A stretch of 8,972 bases of DNA from Gallionellaceae bacterium. GTDB taxonomy: Bacteria > Pseudomonadota > Gammaproteobacteria > Burkholderiales > Gallionellaceae. A program made the translations under genes and the position numbers. The DNA lies in assembly GCA_021731185.1 (NCBI GenBank), contig JAKFXW010000103.1, positions 1-8,972 of the forward strand, read 5' to 3'. The notes under the pieces are model-generated. The model saw nothing but the letters and a program-made list of their open reading frames with translations, was not told the origin of the DNA and did no database searches. How positions within the stretch are numbered: position 1 is the first letter of the stretch; every line of letters starts with the position of its first letter. Of this stretch, positions 1 through 5,660 are shown piece after piece.

Positions 1-251
1 TGAGCAAAGAAGAAGGGGGGCGTCACACTCCCTTCTTCCAGGGCTATCGTCCCCAGTTCTACTTCCGTACTACCGACGTAACGGGCGCGGTTGAGTTGCC
101 AGCAGGCACGGAAATGGTCATGCCTGGTGACAACGTCTCGGTTACCGTCAACCTGATCGCGCCTGTGGCGATGGAGGAAGGTCTGCGTTTTGCGATACGT
201 GAAGGGGGTCGTACGGTGGGTGCGGGTGTGGTAGCGAAGGTTATTGAGTAA
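1..251 (+). CDS. tuf: Elongation factor Tu, 3' end (partial)
   Basis: This is the C-terminal end of EF-Tu, the GTPase that brings aminoacyl-tRNA to the ribosomal A site. The frame runs through complete codons from base 3 to TAA at 249-251, giving 82 residues; bases 1-2 end a codon that begins outside the window. The visible part is most of domain 3: it has the family blocks GGRHTPFF, GYRPQFYFRTTDVTG and MVMPGD, and the closing block LRFAIREGGRTVGAGVV, which contributes to the tRNA-binding surface. The final residues are KVIE. A tuf gene directly before rpsJ is the usual end of the str operon (rpsL-rpsG-fusA-tuf) joined to the S10 operon, as in many betaproteobacteria. No hairpin plus T-tract follows the stop, so read-through into rpsJ is likely. 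Identity is certain; which tuf copy it is cannot be told. Confidence 0.98.
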   Translation, partial: SKEEGGRHTPFFQGYRPQFYFRTTDVTGAVELPAGTEMVMPGDNVSVTVNLIAPVAMEEGLRFAIREGGRTVGAGVVAKVIE

Positions 252-267
252 TATTTAAGTAAAGTAC

Positions 268-304
268 GTGCAATGATGCATGGCCTTGTTGTACAATGGC
301 GGGC
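268..304 (+). promoter_or_regulatory. Weak candidate promoter for the S10 operon
   Basis: A -10-like TACAAT lies at 292-297 and is followed by a GC-rich stretch (GGCGGGCTG, 298-306), the kind of discriminator seen at growth-rate and stringently controlled promoters. No good -35 hexamer sits 16-18 bp upstream; the best spacing falls on TGCAAT (269-274), a poor match. If used, the start would be near 304 and the leader about 45 nt. The -10 position is read from sequence; its activity is inference. Confidence 0.35.
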
Positions 305-348
305 TGTTTAACTGGGGTGCTGGTGCTGTAAGAAGCCAAGTAGGAATT

Positions 349-660
349 ATGAAAAGTCAGAATATTCGCATTCGCCTTAAAGCTTTTGATTATCGTTTGA
401 TCGATCAGTCCGCGTCGCGCATCGTGGAAACCGCTAAGCGCACGGGTGCCGTAGTTAAAGGCCCCATCCCGTTGCCGACCAAGATTGAGCGTTTTGATAT
501 TTTGCGTTCACCGCATGTAAATAAAACATCGCGTGATCAGTTTGAGATTCGCACGCATTTGCGCATGATGGATATTGTCGACCCTACTGAAAAAACAGTA
601 GATGCGCTGATGAAGTTGGATTTGCCAGCGGGCGTAGATGTGGTCATTAAGTTGCAGTAA
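349..660 (+). CDS. rpsJ: 30S ribosomal protein S10
   Basis: S10 is a 30S head protein that assembles late and, in complex with NusB, also takes part in transcription antitermination (family knowledge). The product has 103 residues, the same length as the E. coli protein. The N terminus MKSQNIRIRLKAFDYRLID, the block GPIPLPTK and the loop around RSPHVNKTSRDQFEIRTH are family hallmarks; the end is LPAGVDVVIKLQ. The start at 349 is chosen because S10 proteins begin at this Met and a Shine-Dalgarno-like TAGGAA (341-346) sits just before it. An in-frame ATG at 280 would add 23 residues unlike S10 and would fall upstream of the candidate -10, so it is rejected. It is the first gene of the S10 operon, but is set apart from rplC by 220 bases instead of the usual short gap. 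Confidence 0.98.
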   Translation: MKSQNIRIRLKAFDYRLIDQSASRIVETAKRTGAVVKGPIPLPTKIERFDILRSPHVNKTSRDQFEIRTHLRMMDIVDPTEKTVDALMKLDLPAGVDVVIKLQ

Positions 661-680
661 TTAAAGCAGTTTGAATTGTA

Positions 681-826
681 GTAAGGAAACGCTGCACAGT
701 CGGCGAGCGGGATGAAGTGCAAGGCGCGCGGCGCGCAGAAACCGGAGTGTATTTGGATACATGAGGATTTTGAGCACCGCGTAACGCGGCAATTCACCAG
801 CGCAGATACTGTGATCGTTTCCGTAA
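681..826 (+). repeat. Palindromic MITE-like intergenic element
   Basis: This non-coding block between rpsJ and rplC is an imperfect inverted repeat. The outer arms are GGAAACG (685-691) with CGTTTCC (816-822), and CACAGT (695-700) with ACTGTG (808-813). Further in, 711-720 pairs with 789-798 at 8 of 10 positions. Inside are three small perfect hairpins: 724-736 (GCGCG, loop CGG), 748-761 (TGTAT, loop TTGG) and 777-789 (CCGCG, loop TAA). The same four bases, GTAA, flank both ends (681-684 and 823-826), as a target-site duplication would. The block is GC-rich while both flanks are AT-rich. It has no credible ORF and no T-tract to make it an intrinsic terminator. The core motif (ACCGGAGTGTA...TACATGAGGAT) resembles a dispersed intergenic repeat I recall from betaproteobacterial genomes, which I cannot verify here. 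The fold is seen in sequence; mobility is inference. Confidence 0.6.
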
Positions 827-880
827 ATAAATCGGCTGGCCAATTGAAGTCAGCCCCTTAAAATAAATAAGGAAATAACG

Positions 881-1573
881 ATGAGCATCGGACTTGTTGG
901 CCGTAAGGTTGGCATGACCCGCATTTTTACCGAGGATGGTGTTTCGTTACCGGTAACCGTGTTGGATGTGTCAAACAATCGAATTACCCAAATTAAATCC
1001 CCTGGTACTGATGGATATTCATCTGTTCAGGTCGCGTTTGGTACTCGTCGTGCAAGCCGAGTAACTAAGCCGGCTGCTGGACACTTCGCTAAGGCGGGCG
1101 TGTTGGCGGGAAGTATATTGCGTGAATTTACTGCCGCGCCAGAAGAATTGTCTTCTTTTAAGGCGGGCGGTGTAATTGCCGTGGATATTTTCAAAGTAGG
1201 TCAGAAAGTTGACGTGACTGGCGTAACCATCGGCAAAGGTTATGCGGGTGTCATTAAGCGTCACAATTTCAGTTCTGGTCGTGCTTCGCACGGTAACTCT
1301 AAATCACACAATGTCCCTGGTTCAATCGGGATGGCGCAAGATCCTGGCCGCGTATTTCCCGGGAAGCGCATGACTGGACACTTGGGTGATGTGCAACGTA
1401 CCGTGCAAAATTTAAAGATCGTTCGTATTGATACCGAGCGGCAATTGCTTTTGGTGATGGGCGCGGTTCCGGGTTGTAAGGGCGGTGATGTGCTGGTTCA
1501 TCCGGCTGTAAAAGACGGGGTTCATCTTGCTGTAAAAACCAGGGTTCACCCTGCTGTAAAGGTGGGTGCATAA
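881..1573 (+). CDS. rplC: 50S ribosomal protein L3 with a repeated C-terminal tail
   Basis: L3 binds 23S rRNA early in 50S assembly, and a long loop of it reaches toward the peptidyl-transferase centre (family knowledge). The product is 230 residues, against 209 in E. coli. It starts SIGLVGRKVGMTRIF and carries the blocks FSSGRASHGNSKSH and VPGSIGMAQDPGRVFPGKRM; Gln153 in this loop matches the Gln that PrmB methylates in E. coli. The canonical ending (ValLysProAlaValLys in E. coli) appears here three times in succession at residues 206-229, as VHPAVKDG, VHLAVKTR and VHPAVKVG, followed by Ala. This explains most of the extra length. The start is supported by AAGGA at 869-873, 7 nt before ATG. 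The stop TAA shares one base with the ATG of rplD (TAATG), so the two are probably translationally coupled. Confidence 0.98.
   Translation: MSIGLVGRKVGMTRIFTEDGVSLPVTVLDVSNNRITQIKSPGTDGYSSVQVAFGTRRASRVTKPAAGHFAKAGVLAGSILREFTAAPEELSSFKAGGVIAVDIFKVGQKVDVTGVTIGKGYAGVIKRHNFSSGRASHGNSKSHNVPGSIGMAQDPGRVFPGKRMTGHLGDVQRTVQNLKIVRIDTERQLLLVMGAVPGCKGGDVLVHPAVKDGVHLAVKTRVHPAVKVGA
1496..1567 (+). repeat. Three-copy 24-bp tandem repeat at the 3' end of rplC
   Basis: Three in-frame units lie at 1496-1519, 1520-1543 and 1544-1567. By eye, unit 1 matches unit 2 at 19 of 24 bases and unit 3 at 18 of 24. Each codes for Val-His-(Pro/Leu)-Ala-Val-Lys plus two variable residues. As the first unit fits the normal end of L3, the other two look like slippage copies that have since diverged. 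Confidence 0.9.
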
Positions 1574-2199
1574 TGGAACTGAAGGTTATAAATGACAGTG
1601 GTCAACCGACTGCCAACATCGTTGCTTCTGATGATTTGTTTGGGCGCGACTATAACGAGGCGTTGATTCATCAAGTAGTCACTGCTTATCAGGCTAATGC
1701 GCGTTCCAGTAACAGCAAGCAAAAAGGCCGTAGTGAGATCGCAAAAAGCACACGCAAGCCGTGGGCGCAAAAAGGTACCGGGCGCGCTCGCGCAGGTATG
1801 GCGTCCAGCCCGTTGTGGCGTGGAGGCGGTAAAATATTCCCAAATAGTCCAGATGAAAATTACACCCAAAAAACCAACCGCAAGATGTACCGTGCGGCAT
1901 TGGCATCCATATTTTCTCAGTTAGTACGTGAGAACCGTTTGTTGGTCGTGGAAAGTTTGACTCTTGCTGCTCCTAAAACCAAGCTGTTGGCGGATAAGCT
2001 CAAGGTGATGGGTTTGAGCGCGGAGCGCGTGCTGGTAGTGACTGACAACTTTGATGAAAATTTATATTTGTCGTCGAGAAACCTGCCTAATCTTTTGGTG
2101 CTAGAGGTGCAGCAAGCGGATCCTGTTAGTTTGGTGCATTTCTCCAAAGTGTTGGTAACTCGCGGTGCAATGGCAAAGATTGAGGAGATGCTGGCATGA
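1573..2199 (+). CDS. rplD: 50S ribosomal protein L4
   Basis: L4 is an early-assembling 50S protein whose extended loop lines the peptide exit tunnel next to L22. In gammaproteobacteria free L4 also represses the S10 operon. The product is 208 residues (201 in E. coli). It begins MELKVIND and has the block FGRDYNEALIHQVV at residues 23-36. The tunnel loop spans about 51-97, with KPWAQKGTGRARAG and SSPLWRGGGKIF, and it ends in the typical helix ...KIEEMLA. Its ATG overlaps the stop of rplC by one base, and its own stop overlaps the start of rplW by four (ATGA). No truncation or odd residue is seen. The E. coli-type L4-responsive leader does not fit in the short tuf-rpsJ gap, so an autoregulatory role for this L4 is not supported here. 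Confidence 0.98.
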   Translation: MELKVINDSGQPTANIVASDDLFGRDYNEALIHQVVTAYQANARSSNSKQKGRSEIAKSTRKPWAQKGTGRARAGMASSPLWRGGGKIFPNSPDENYTQKTNRKMYRAALASIFSQLVRENRLLVVESLTLAAPKTKLLADKLKVMGLSAERVLVVTDNFDENLYLSSRNLPNLLVLEVQQADPVSLVHFSKVLVTRGAMAKIEEMLA

Positions 2200-2552
2200 G
2201 CAATCAAAAGACTCAAGTTGAACAGAGCGCAGTTAAATCTGTACGCACATTTAGTCAAGAACGCTTGTTGAATATCCTGCACGCGCCGTTGATCTCAGAA
2301 AAATCTACCTATGTTGCTGAGAAGCGCAATCAGTTTGTGTTTCATGTGGTGCCTGATGCAACCAAGCCGGAAATTAAAGCAGCAGTTGAATTATTGTTTA
2401 AAGTGAGTGTTGAGAGCGTGCAGGTTTCCGTGATGAAGGGAAAGCATAAGCGCTTCGGCAAATTTATGGGGCGACGCAACGATAACAAGAAGGCATATGT
2501 TTGTCTTGCGCCTGGCCACGAAATTAATTTCGCTGCAAGTGAGCAGGGGTAA
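2196..2552 (+). CDS. rplW: 50S ribosomal protein L23 with N-terminal extension
   Basis: L23 sits at the exit of the peptide tunnel and is the docking site for trigger factor and SRP (family knowledge). The product is 118 residues, against about 100 in E. coli. The conserved part starts at ERLLNILHAPLISEKS (residues 22-37); Glu35 matches the E. coli Glu18 that contacts trigger factor. Then come FHVVPDATKPEIKAAVELLF, the basic loop MKGKHKRFGKFMGRR, and an end in GHEINFAAS. About 17 residues rich in Gln, Ser, Lys and Val precede the usual N terminus. No other ATG, GTG or TTG in frame would give a shorter protein of normal length, and GAGGAG (2182-2187) is well placed 8 nt before the ATG, so the extension appears real. 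The start overlaps the rplD stop by 4 nt. Confidence 0.97.
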   Translation: MSNQKTQVEQSAVKSVRTFSQERLLNILHAPLISEKSTYVAEKRNQFVFHVVPDATKPEIKAAVELLFKVSVESVQVSVMKGKHKRFGKFMGRRNDNKKAYVCLAPGHEINFAASEQG

Positions 2553-2555
2553 ATC

Positions 2556-3383
2556 ATGGCACTGATTAAATTAAAACCAACTTCACCTGGGCGACGCACG
2601 GTAGTGCGGGTTGTTAATCCGGATTTGCATAAAGGAGAGCCGCATGCTCCTTTGGTGGAAAGAAAAAATCGCACCGCTGGCCGTAATCATAATGGACACA
2701 TCACTGTCCGTCACATGGGCGGTGGGCATAAAAAGAATTATCGGACGATAGATTTCAAGCGCAATAAAGATGGCATTGCCGCGACAGTTGAGACGCTGGA
2801 ATACGATCCTAACCGTACAGCCTTTATTGCGTTGTTGTGTTATGCGGATGGTGAGCGTAGATACATTATTGCGCCCAAGGGTGTGGCGGTAGGCGCGCAA
2901 TTGATGAGTGGCTCGGAAGCACCAATCAAGGCGGGTAATACATTGCCGCTACGCAATGTGCCAGTTGGTTCAACTGTTCACTGTATTGAAATGCTGCCTG
3001 GTAAAGGCGCGCAATTAGCGCGTTCGGCAGGAACCTCGGTGCAGCTTTTGGCGCGCGAAGGTGCGTATGCACAGTTGCGTTTACGCTCAGGTGAGATTAG
3101 AAAAGTACACGTTGACTGTAAGGCTACCATCGGTGAGGTGAGTAATTCTGAGCATAACCTGCGTTCAATCGGCAAGGCTGGCGCAATGCGTTGGCGCGGC
3201 GTTCGGCCTACTGTGCGCGGCGTGGCAATGAACCCAGTCGACCATCCGCATGGTGGCGGTGAAGGAAAAACTGCTGCTGGTCGTAACCCCGTGAGTCCGT
3301 GGGGCGTTCCAGCAAAAGGCTTCCGCACGCGCCGTAACAAGCGTACCAGCAACATGATTGTTCGCCGTCGTTTTCAGGTTTAA
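2556..3383 (+). CDS. rplB: 50S ribosomal protein L2
   Basis: L2 is one of the most conserved 50S proteins; it is needed for subunit association and lies near the peptidyl-transferase centre. The product is 275 residues (273 in E. coli). It opens MALIKLKPTSPGRR and has NHNGHITVRHMGGGHKK and YRTIDFKRNKDGI in the N-terminal RNA-binding domain. The C-terminal domain carries GKAGAMRWRGVRPTVRGVAMNPVDH. The run Asp-His-Pro-His-Gly-Gly-Gly at 229-235 contains the His tied to peptidyl-transferase function (His229 in E. coli). The basic tail is FRTRRNKRTSNMIVRRR. The Shine-Dalgarno AGGGG overlaps the end of rplW, only 3 nt separate the two genes, and rpsS follows after 12 nt. Confidence 0.99.
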   Translation: MALIKLKPTSPGRRTVVRVVNPDLHKGEPHAPLVERKNRTAGRNHNGHITVRHMGGGHKKNYRTIDFKRNKDGIAATVETLEYDPNRTAFIALLCYADGERRYIIAPKGVAVGAQLMSGSEAPIKAGNTLPLRNVPVGSTVHCIEMLPGKGAQLARSAGTSVQLLAREGAYAQLRLRSGEIRKVHVDCKATIGEVSNSEHNLRSIGKAGAMRWRGVRPTVRGVAMNPVDHPHGGGEGKTAAGRNPVSPWGVPAKGFRTRRNKRTSNMIVRRRFQV

Positions 3384-3395
3384 GGGGTAGGAAAT

Positions 3396-3677
3396 ATGGC
3401 ACGTTCCATTAAAAAAGGTCCATTCGCTGATGCTCACCTGTTGAAAAAGGTGGAGGCAGTGCGTGCGACGAGTGATAAGCGCCCGGTAAAAACATGGTCT
3501 AGACGTTCTACCGTGTTGCCAGAATTTGTTGGGTTAACCATTGCGGTGCATAACGGCAAGCAACACATTCCAGTTTACATTTCGGAAAATATGGTGGGGC
3601 ATAAGCTGGGTGAGTTTTCATTGACTCGCACTTTCAAAGGACATGCTGCTGATAAAAAAGCAGTGGTCAAAAAATAA
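3396..3677 (+). CDS. rpsS: 30S ribosomal protein S19
   Basis: S19 is a 30S head protein that forms bridges to the 50S subunit and pairs with S13 near the A-site tRNA. The product is 93 residues (92 in E. coli). It begins MARSIKKGPFADAHLLKKV and has the blocks KTWSRRSTVLPEFVG and HIPVYISENMVGHKLGEF, then FSLTRTFKGHAADKKA. GGGTAGGAA just upstream serves as the ribosome-binding site. The gene lies between L2 and L22 in the standard order with gaps of 12 and 10 nt, consistent with one transcript. Nothing unusual is visible. Confidence 0.98.
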   Translation: MARSIKKGPFADAHLLKKVEAVRATSDKRPVKTWSRRSTVLPEFVGLTIAVHNGKQHIPVYISENMVGHKLGEFSLTRTFKGHAADKKAVVKK

Positions 3678-3687
3678 GGAGAGGTGA

Positions 3688-4014
3688 ATGAGCACAGCAG
3701 TAGTTAAAGGTGTTCGCCTGTCGGCACAAAAAGGTCGCTTGGTGGCGGATCAAATTCGCGGCATGGCCGTGGATAAAGCTTTGAACCTTCTGACGTTTAG
3801 TCCTAAGAAGGCGGCTGTCATTATCAAAAAAGGCCTGGAGTCAGCCATTGCCAATGCCGAGCATAATGATGGCGCGGATATTGACGAGTTGCGAGTGTCA
3901 ACCATTTATGTAGATAGGGGGCAGTCATTGAAGCGGATGATTCCTCGTGCTAAAGGTCGCGGCAACAAGATAGAGAAGCAAACCTGCCATATAACGATTG
4001 TCGTCGGGAGTTAA
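3688..4014 (+). CDS. rplV: 50S ribosomal protein L22
   Basis: L22 spans the 50S subunit; its long beta-hairpin lines the exit tunnel beside L4, and changes in that hairpin alter macrolide sensitivity in other bacteria. The product is 108 residues (110 in E. coli). The core VKGVRLSAQKGRLVADQIRG opens the protein, followed by FSPKKAAVIIKKGLESAIAN and AEHNDGADIDEL. The hairpin covers about residues 79-96, with SLKRMIPRAKGRGNKI, and shows no insertion or deletion. A strong AAGGAGAGG (3676-3684) overlaps the rpsS stop and lies close before the ATG. The stop is 7 nt before the chosen start of rpsC. Confidence 0.98.
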   Translation: MSTAVVKGVRLSAQKGRLVADQIRGMAVDKALNLLTFSPKKAAVIIKKGLESAIANAEHNDGADIDELRVSTIYVDRGQSLKRMIPRAKGRGNKIEKQTCHITIVVGS

Positions 4015-4021
4015 AGCAGAT

Positions 4022-4735
4022 ATGGGACAGAAAATTCATCCAATCGGTTTTCGATTGAGCGTACAAAAAAACTGGTCATCCACTTGGTATGCCAACAGCA
4101 AGGCTTTTTCGGGCATGCTGCTTAAAGATATCGAAGTGCGCGAGTATCTGAAAAAGAAATTATACGGCGCAGGTATTTCTAAAATTGTGATTGAGCGTCC
4201 GGCCAAGAATGCAAAAATTACTATTTACACCGCACGACCAGGGGTGGTGATAGGAAAAAAAGGCGAGGACATCGAGTTTATCCGTACAGAATTGAAAAAA
4301 CGCATGGGTTTGCCGGATGTGGCGTTGAATATTGAAGAAGTCCGTAAGCCAGAAATTGATGCACAGCTGATCGCCGAGAGCATCACATCGCAGTTGGAAA
4401 AGCGCATTATGTTTCGTCGTGCAATGAAACGTGCCATGCAAAATGCCATGCGCCTAGGCGCGCAAGGTATCAAAATTATGAGTGCTGGGCGTTTGAACGG
4501 AATTGAAATTGCTCGTACCGAGTGGTATCGCGAAGGGCGTGTGCCATTGCATACCCTGCGCGCCAATATCGATTACGGCACTGCTGAAGCCAAGACAACT
4601 TACGGCATCATTGGCGTTAAGGTGTGGGTTTATAAGGGTGAGCATACTGGTGTAGTTGAGGCTTCTGCTCCAGCTGCGGCTGAGCCAGAATCAAAACCAA
4701 GAAAGTCGGGAGCAAAACATGCTGCAACCAGCTAA
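4022..4735 (+). CDS. rpsC: 30S ribosomal protein S3
   Basis: S3 lies at the mRNA entry channel of the 30S subunit, where with S4 and S5 it helps unwind mRNA. The product is 237 residues (233 in E. coli). It starts MGQKIHPIGFRL, the usual S3 start. A longer frame from 3998 inside rplV would add MSSGVKAD, which S3 proteins lack, so 4022 is preferred. The KH domain has its GxxG loop in VVIGKKGED (residues 75-83). Arg132, Arg133 and Lys136 match the E. coli helicase residues Arg131, Arg132 and Lys135. The C-terminal domain has IARTEWYREGRVPLHTLRA, followed by a low-complexity Ala/Pro/Glu/Lys tail from about residue 213. The Shine-Dalgarno GGGAG (4006-4010) is rather far, 11 nt from ATG, so coupling to rplV is likely. 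The tail overlaps the start of rplP by 17 nt. Confidence 0.98.
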   Translation: MGQKIHPIGFRLSVQKNWSSTWYANSKAFSGMLLKDIEVREYLKKKLYGAGISKIVIERPAKNAKITIYTARPGVVIGKKGEDIEFIRTELKKRMGLPDVALNIEEVRKPEIDAQLIAESITSQLEKRIMFRRAMKRAMQNAMRLGAQGIKIMSAGRLNGIEIARTEWYREGRVPLHTLRANIDYGTAEAKTTYGIIGVKVWVYKGEHTGVVEASAPAAAEPESKPRKSGAKHAATS

Positions 4736-5135
4736 GAGAAAGTATCGTAAAGAGCAGAAGGGGCGCAATACTGGTATTGCAACTCGCGGCAACAAAGTGA
4801 GCTTTGGTGAGTTTGGCCTCAAGGCAATGGCTCGCGGTCGTTTAACAGCGCGTCAGATTGAAGCGGCTCGTCGCGCCATGACGCGGCATATTAAGCGCGG
4901 TGGAAGAATTTGGATACGCATATTCCCTGACAAGCCGATTTCGCAAAAGCCTGCTGAAGTTCGTATGGGCAATGGTAAAGGTAATCCGGAATATTATGTG
5001 GCGGAGATTCAACCAGGAAAAATGCTGTATGAGATGGATGGTGTGGACGAGGTGATCGCGCGTGAAGCGTTTCGTTTGGCTTCGGCCAAGCTGCCCATCG
5101 CGACCTCATTTGTAATTAGGCAGGTAGGGGCATAA
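4719..5135 (+). CDS. rplP: 50S ribosomal protein L16
   Basis: L16 organises 23S rRNA around the A-site and P-site tRNA elbow and is a late 50S assembly protein. The product is 138 residues (136 in E. coli). It starts MLQPAKRKYRKEQKGRN and has GRLTARQIEAARRAMTRHIKR and WIRIFPDKPISQKP. Arg82, in AEVRMGNGKG, matches the Arg hydroxylated by YcfD in E. coli. LYEMDGVDEVIAREAFRLA and the end KLPIATSFV complete the family pattern. The start at 4719 is chosen over an upstream in-frame ATG at 4656 because L16 begins MLQP and GGGAG (4708-4712) sits 6 nt ahead. The first 17 nt overlap the end of rpsC in another frame, so the ribosome-binding site lies inside rpsC. Confidence 0.98.
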   Translation: MLQPAKRKYRKEQKGRNTGIATRGNKVSFGEFGLKAMARGRLTARQIEAARRAMTRHIKRGGRIWIRIFPDKPISQKPAEVRMGNGKGNPEYYVAEIQPGKMLYEMDGVDEVIAREAFRLASAKLPIATSFVIRQVGA

Positions 5136-5137
5136 GC

Positions 5138-5332
5138 ATGAAAGCAAGCGAATTAAGAGCCAAGTCACCCGCAGATCTGGAGCAAGAGTTATTATCATTA
5201 TCTCGCGCTCAATTTGGTCTGCGTACACAGATTGCTACGCAGCAGTTAACCAATAATAGCCAGTTGAGCAAAGTGCGTCGCGACATAGCGCGTGTGAAGA
5301 CTATATTGACTGAAAAGGGTACGCAGGCATGA
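5138..5332 (+). CDS. rpmC: 50S ribosomal protein L29
   Basis: L29 is a small, mostly helical protein next to L23 at the tunnel exit. The product is 64 residues (63 in E. coli). It begins MKASELRAKSPADLEQELLSL and has the signature LSKVRRDIARVKTIL in the second helix. TAGGGG (5125-5130) is the Shine-Dalgarno, 7 nt before the ATG, and only 2 nt separate the gene from rplP. Its stop overlaps the start of rpsQ by 4 nt (ATGA). It is a typical gene of its kind. Confidence 0.97.
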   Translation: MKASELRAKSPADLEQELLSLSRAQFGLRTQIATQQLTNNSQLSKVRRDIARVKTILTEKGTQA

Positions 5333-5595
5333 GTGCAACAGAAAAAAAGCAGCGCACACTGACAGGCACGGTGGTCAGCGACAAAATGAATAAAACTGTC
5401 ACAGTATTGGTTGAGCGAAAAATCAAGCATCCACTGTTGGGTAAAGTAATGTCGGTATCAAAAAAGTATCATGCCCATGATGAGAATAACGAGTTTCATG
5501 CGGGTGATATGGTCGCAATTGAAGAGTGCCGTCCATTGGCTAAGACCAAGAGTTGGCGTGTAGTTAAGCGAATAGATAAGTCCCAGGCGGTTTGA
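5329..5595 (+). CDS. rpsQ: 30S ribosomal protein S17
   Basis: S17 is an early-binding 30S protein with an OB fold that contacts the 5' domain of 16S rRNA. The product is 88 residues (84 in E. coli). It has RTLTGTVVSDKMNKTVTVLVERKIKHPLLGK in the first half, the loop SKKYHAHDENNEFHAGD, and the block IEECRPLAKTKSWRVVK near the C terminus, all typical of the family. The 4-nt ATGA overlap with rpmC implies translational coupling. It is the last gene of the S10 operon: a 221-nt gap with a promoter follows, but no hairpin with a T-tract is seen after the stop, so some transcripts probably continue into rplN. Confidence 0.98.
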   Translation: MSATEKKQRTLTGTVVSDKMNKTVTVLVERKIKHPLLGKVMSVSKKYHAHDENNEFHAGDMVAIEECRPLAKTKSWRVVKRIDKSQAV

Positions 5596-5624
5596 TAAAT
5601 AAATGGTTTGAGCGCACATAAGAC

Positions 5625-5660
5625 TTGCGCTTACACTCAAGTTTCACTATAGTGCGCGGC
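5625..5660 (+). promoter_or_regulatory. Sigma70-type promoter of the spc operon
   Basis: TTGCGC (5625-5630) and TATAGT (5648-5653) are separated by exactly 17 bp, and a GC-rich discriminator (GCGCGGC, 5654-5660) follows. The -10 matches consensus at 5 of 6 bases and the -35 at 3 of 6. It lies in the rpsQ-rplN gap, where E. coli also has its spc promoter, and the discriminator suggests stringent control. The start site would be near 5660, giving a leader of about 155 nt. Sequence match is direct; activity is inferred. Confidence 0.72.

Noticed and set aside
280..348. Upstream ATG giving a 23-residue longer S10
   Set aside because: S10 has a fixed length of about 103 residues, the Shine-Dalgarno-like TAGGAA precedes 349, and the added sequence is unlike any S10.
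661..843. Minus-strand ORFs (60 and 86 codons) across the rpsJ-rplC gap
   Set aside because: They run through the palindromic element, show no family resemblance, and have no ribosome-binding site or conserved context.
823..880. Intrinsic terminator after the palindromic element
   Set aside because: The stems are not followed by a run of T; downstream sequence is A-rich on the coding strand and the essential operon must be read through.
4656..4718. Upstream ATG giving a longer L16
   Set aside because: The added residues are the out-of-frame reading of the S3 tail; L16 begins MLQP at 4719 with a good ribosome-binding site.
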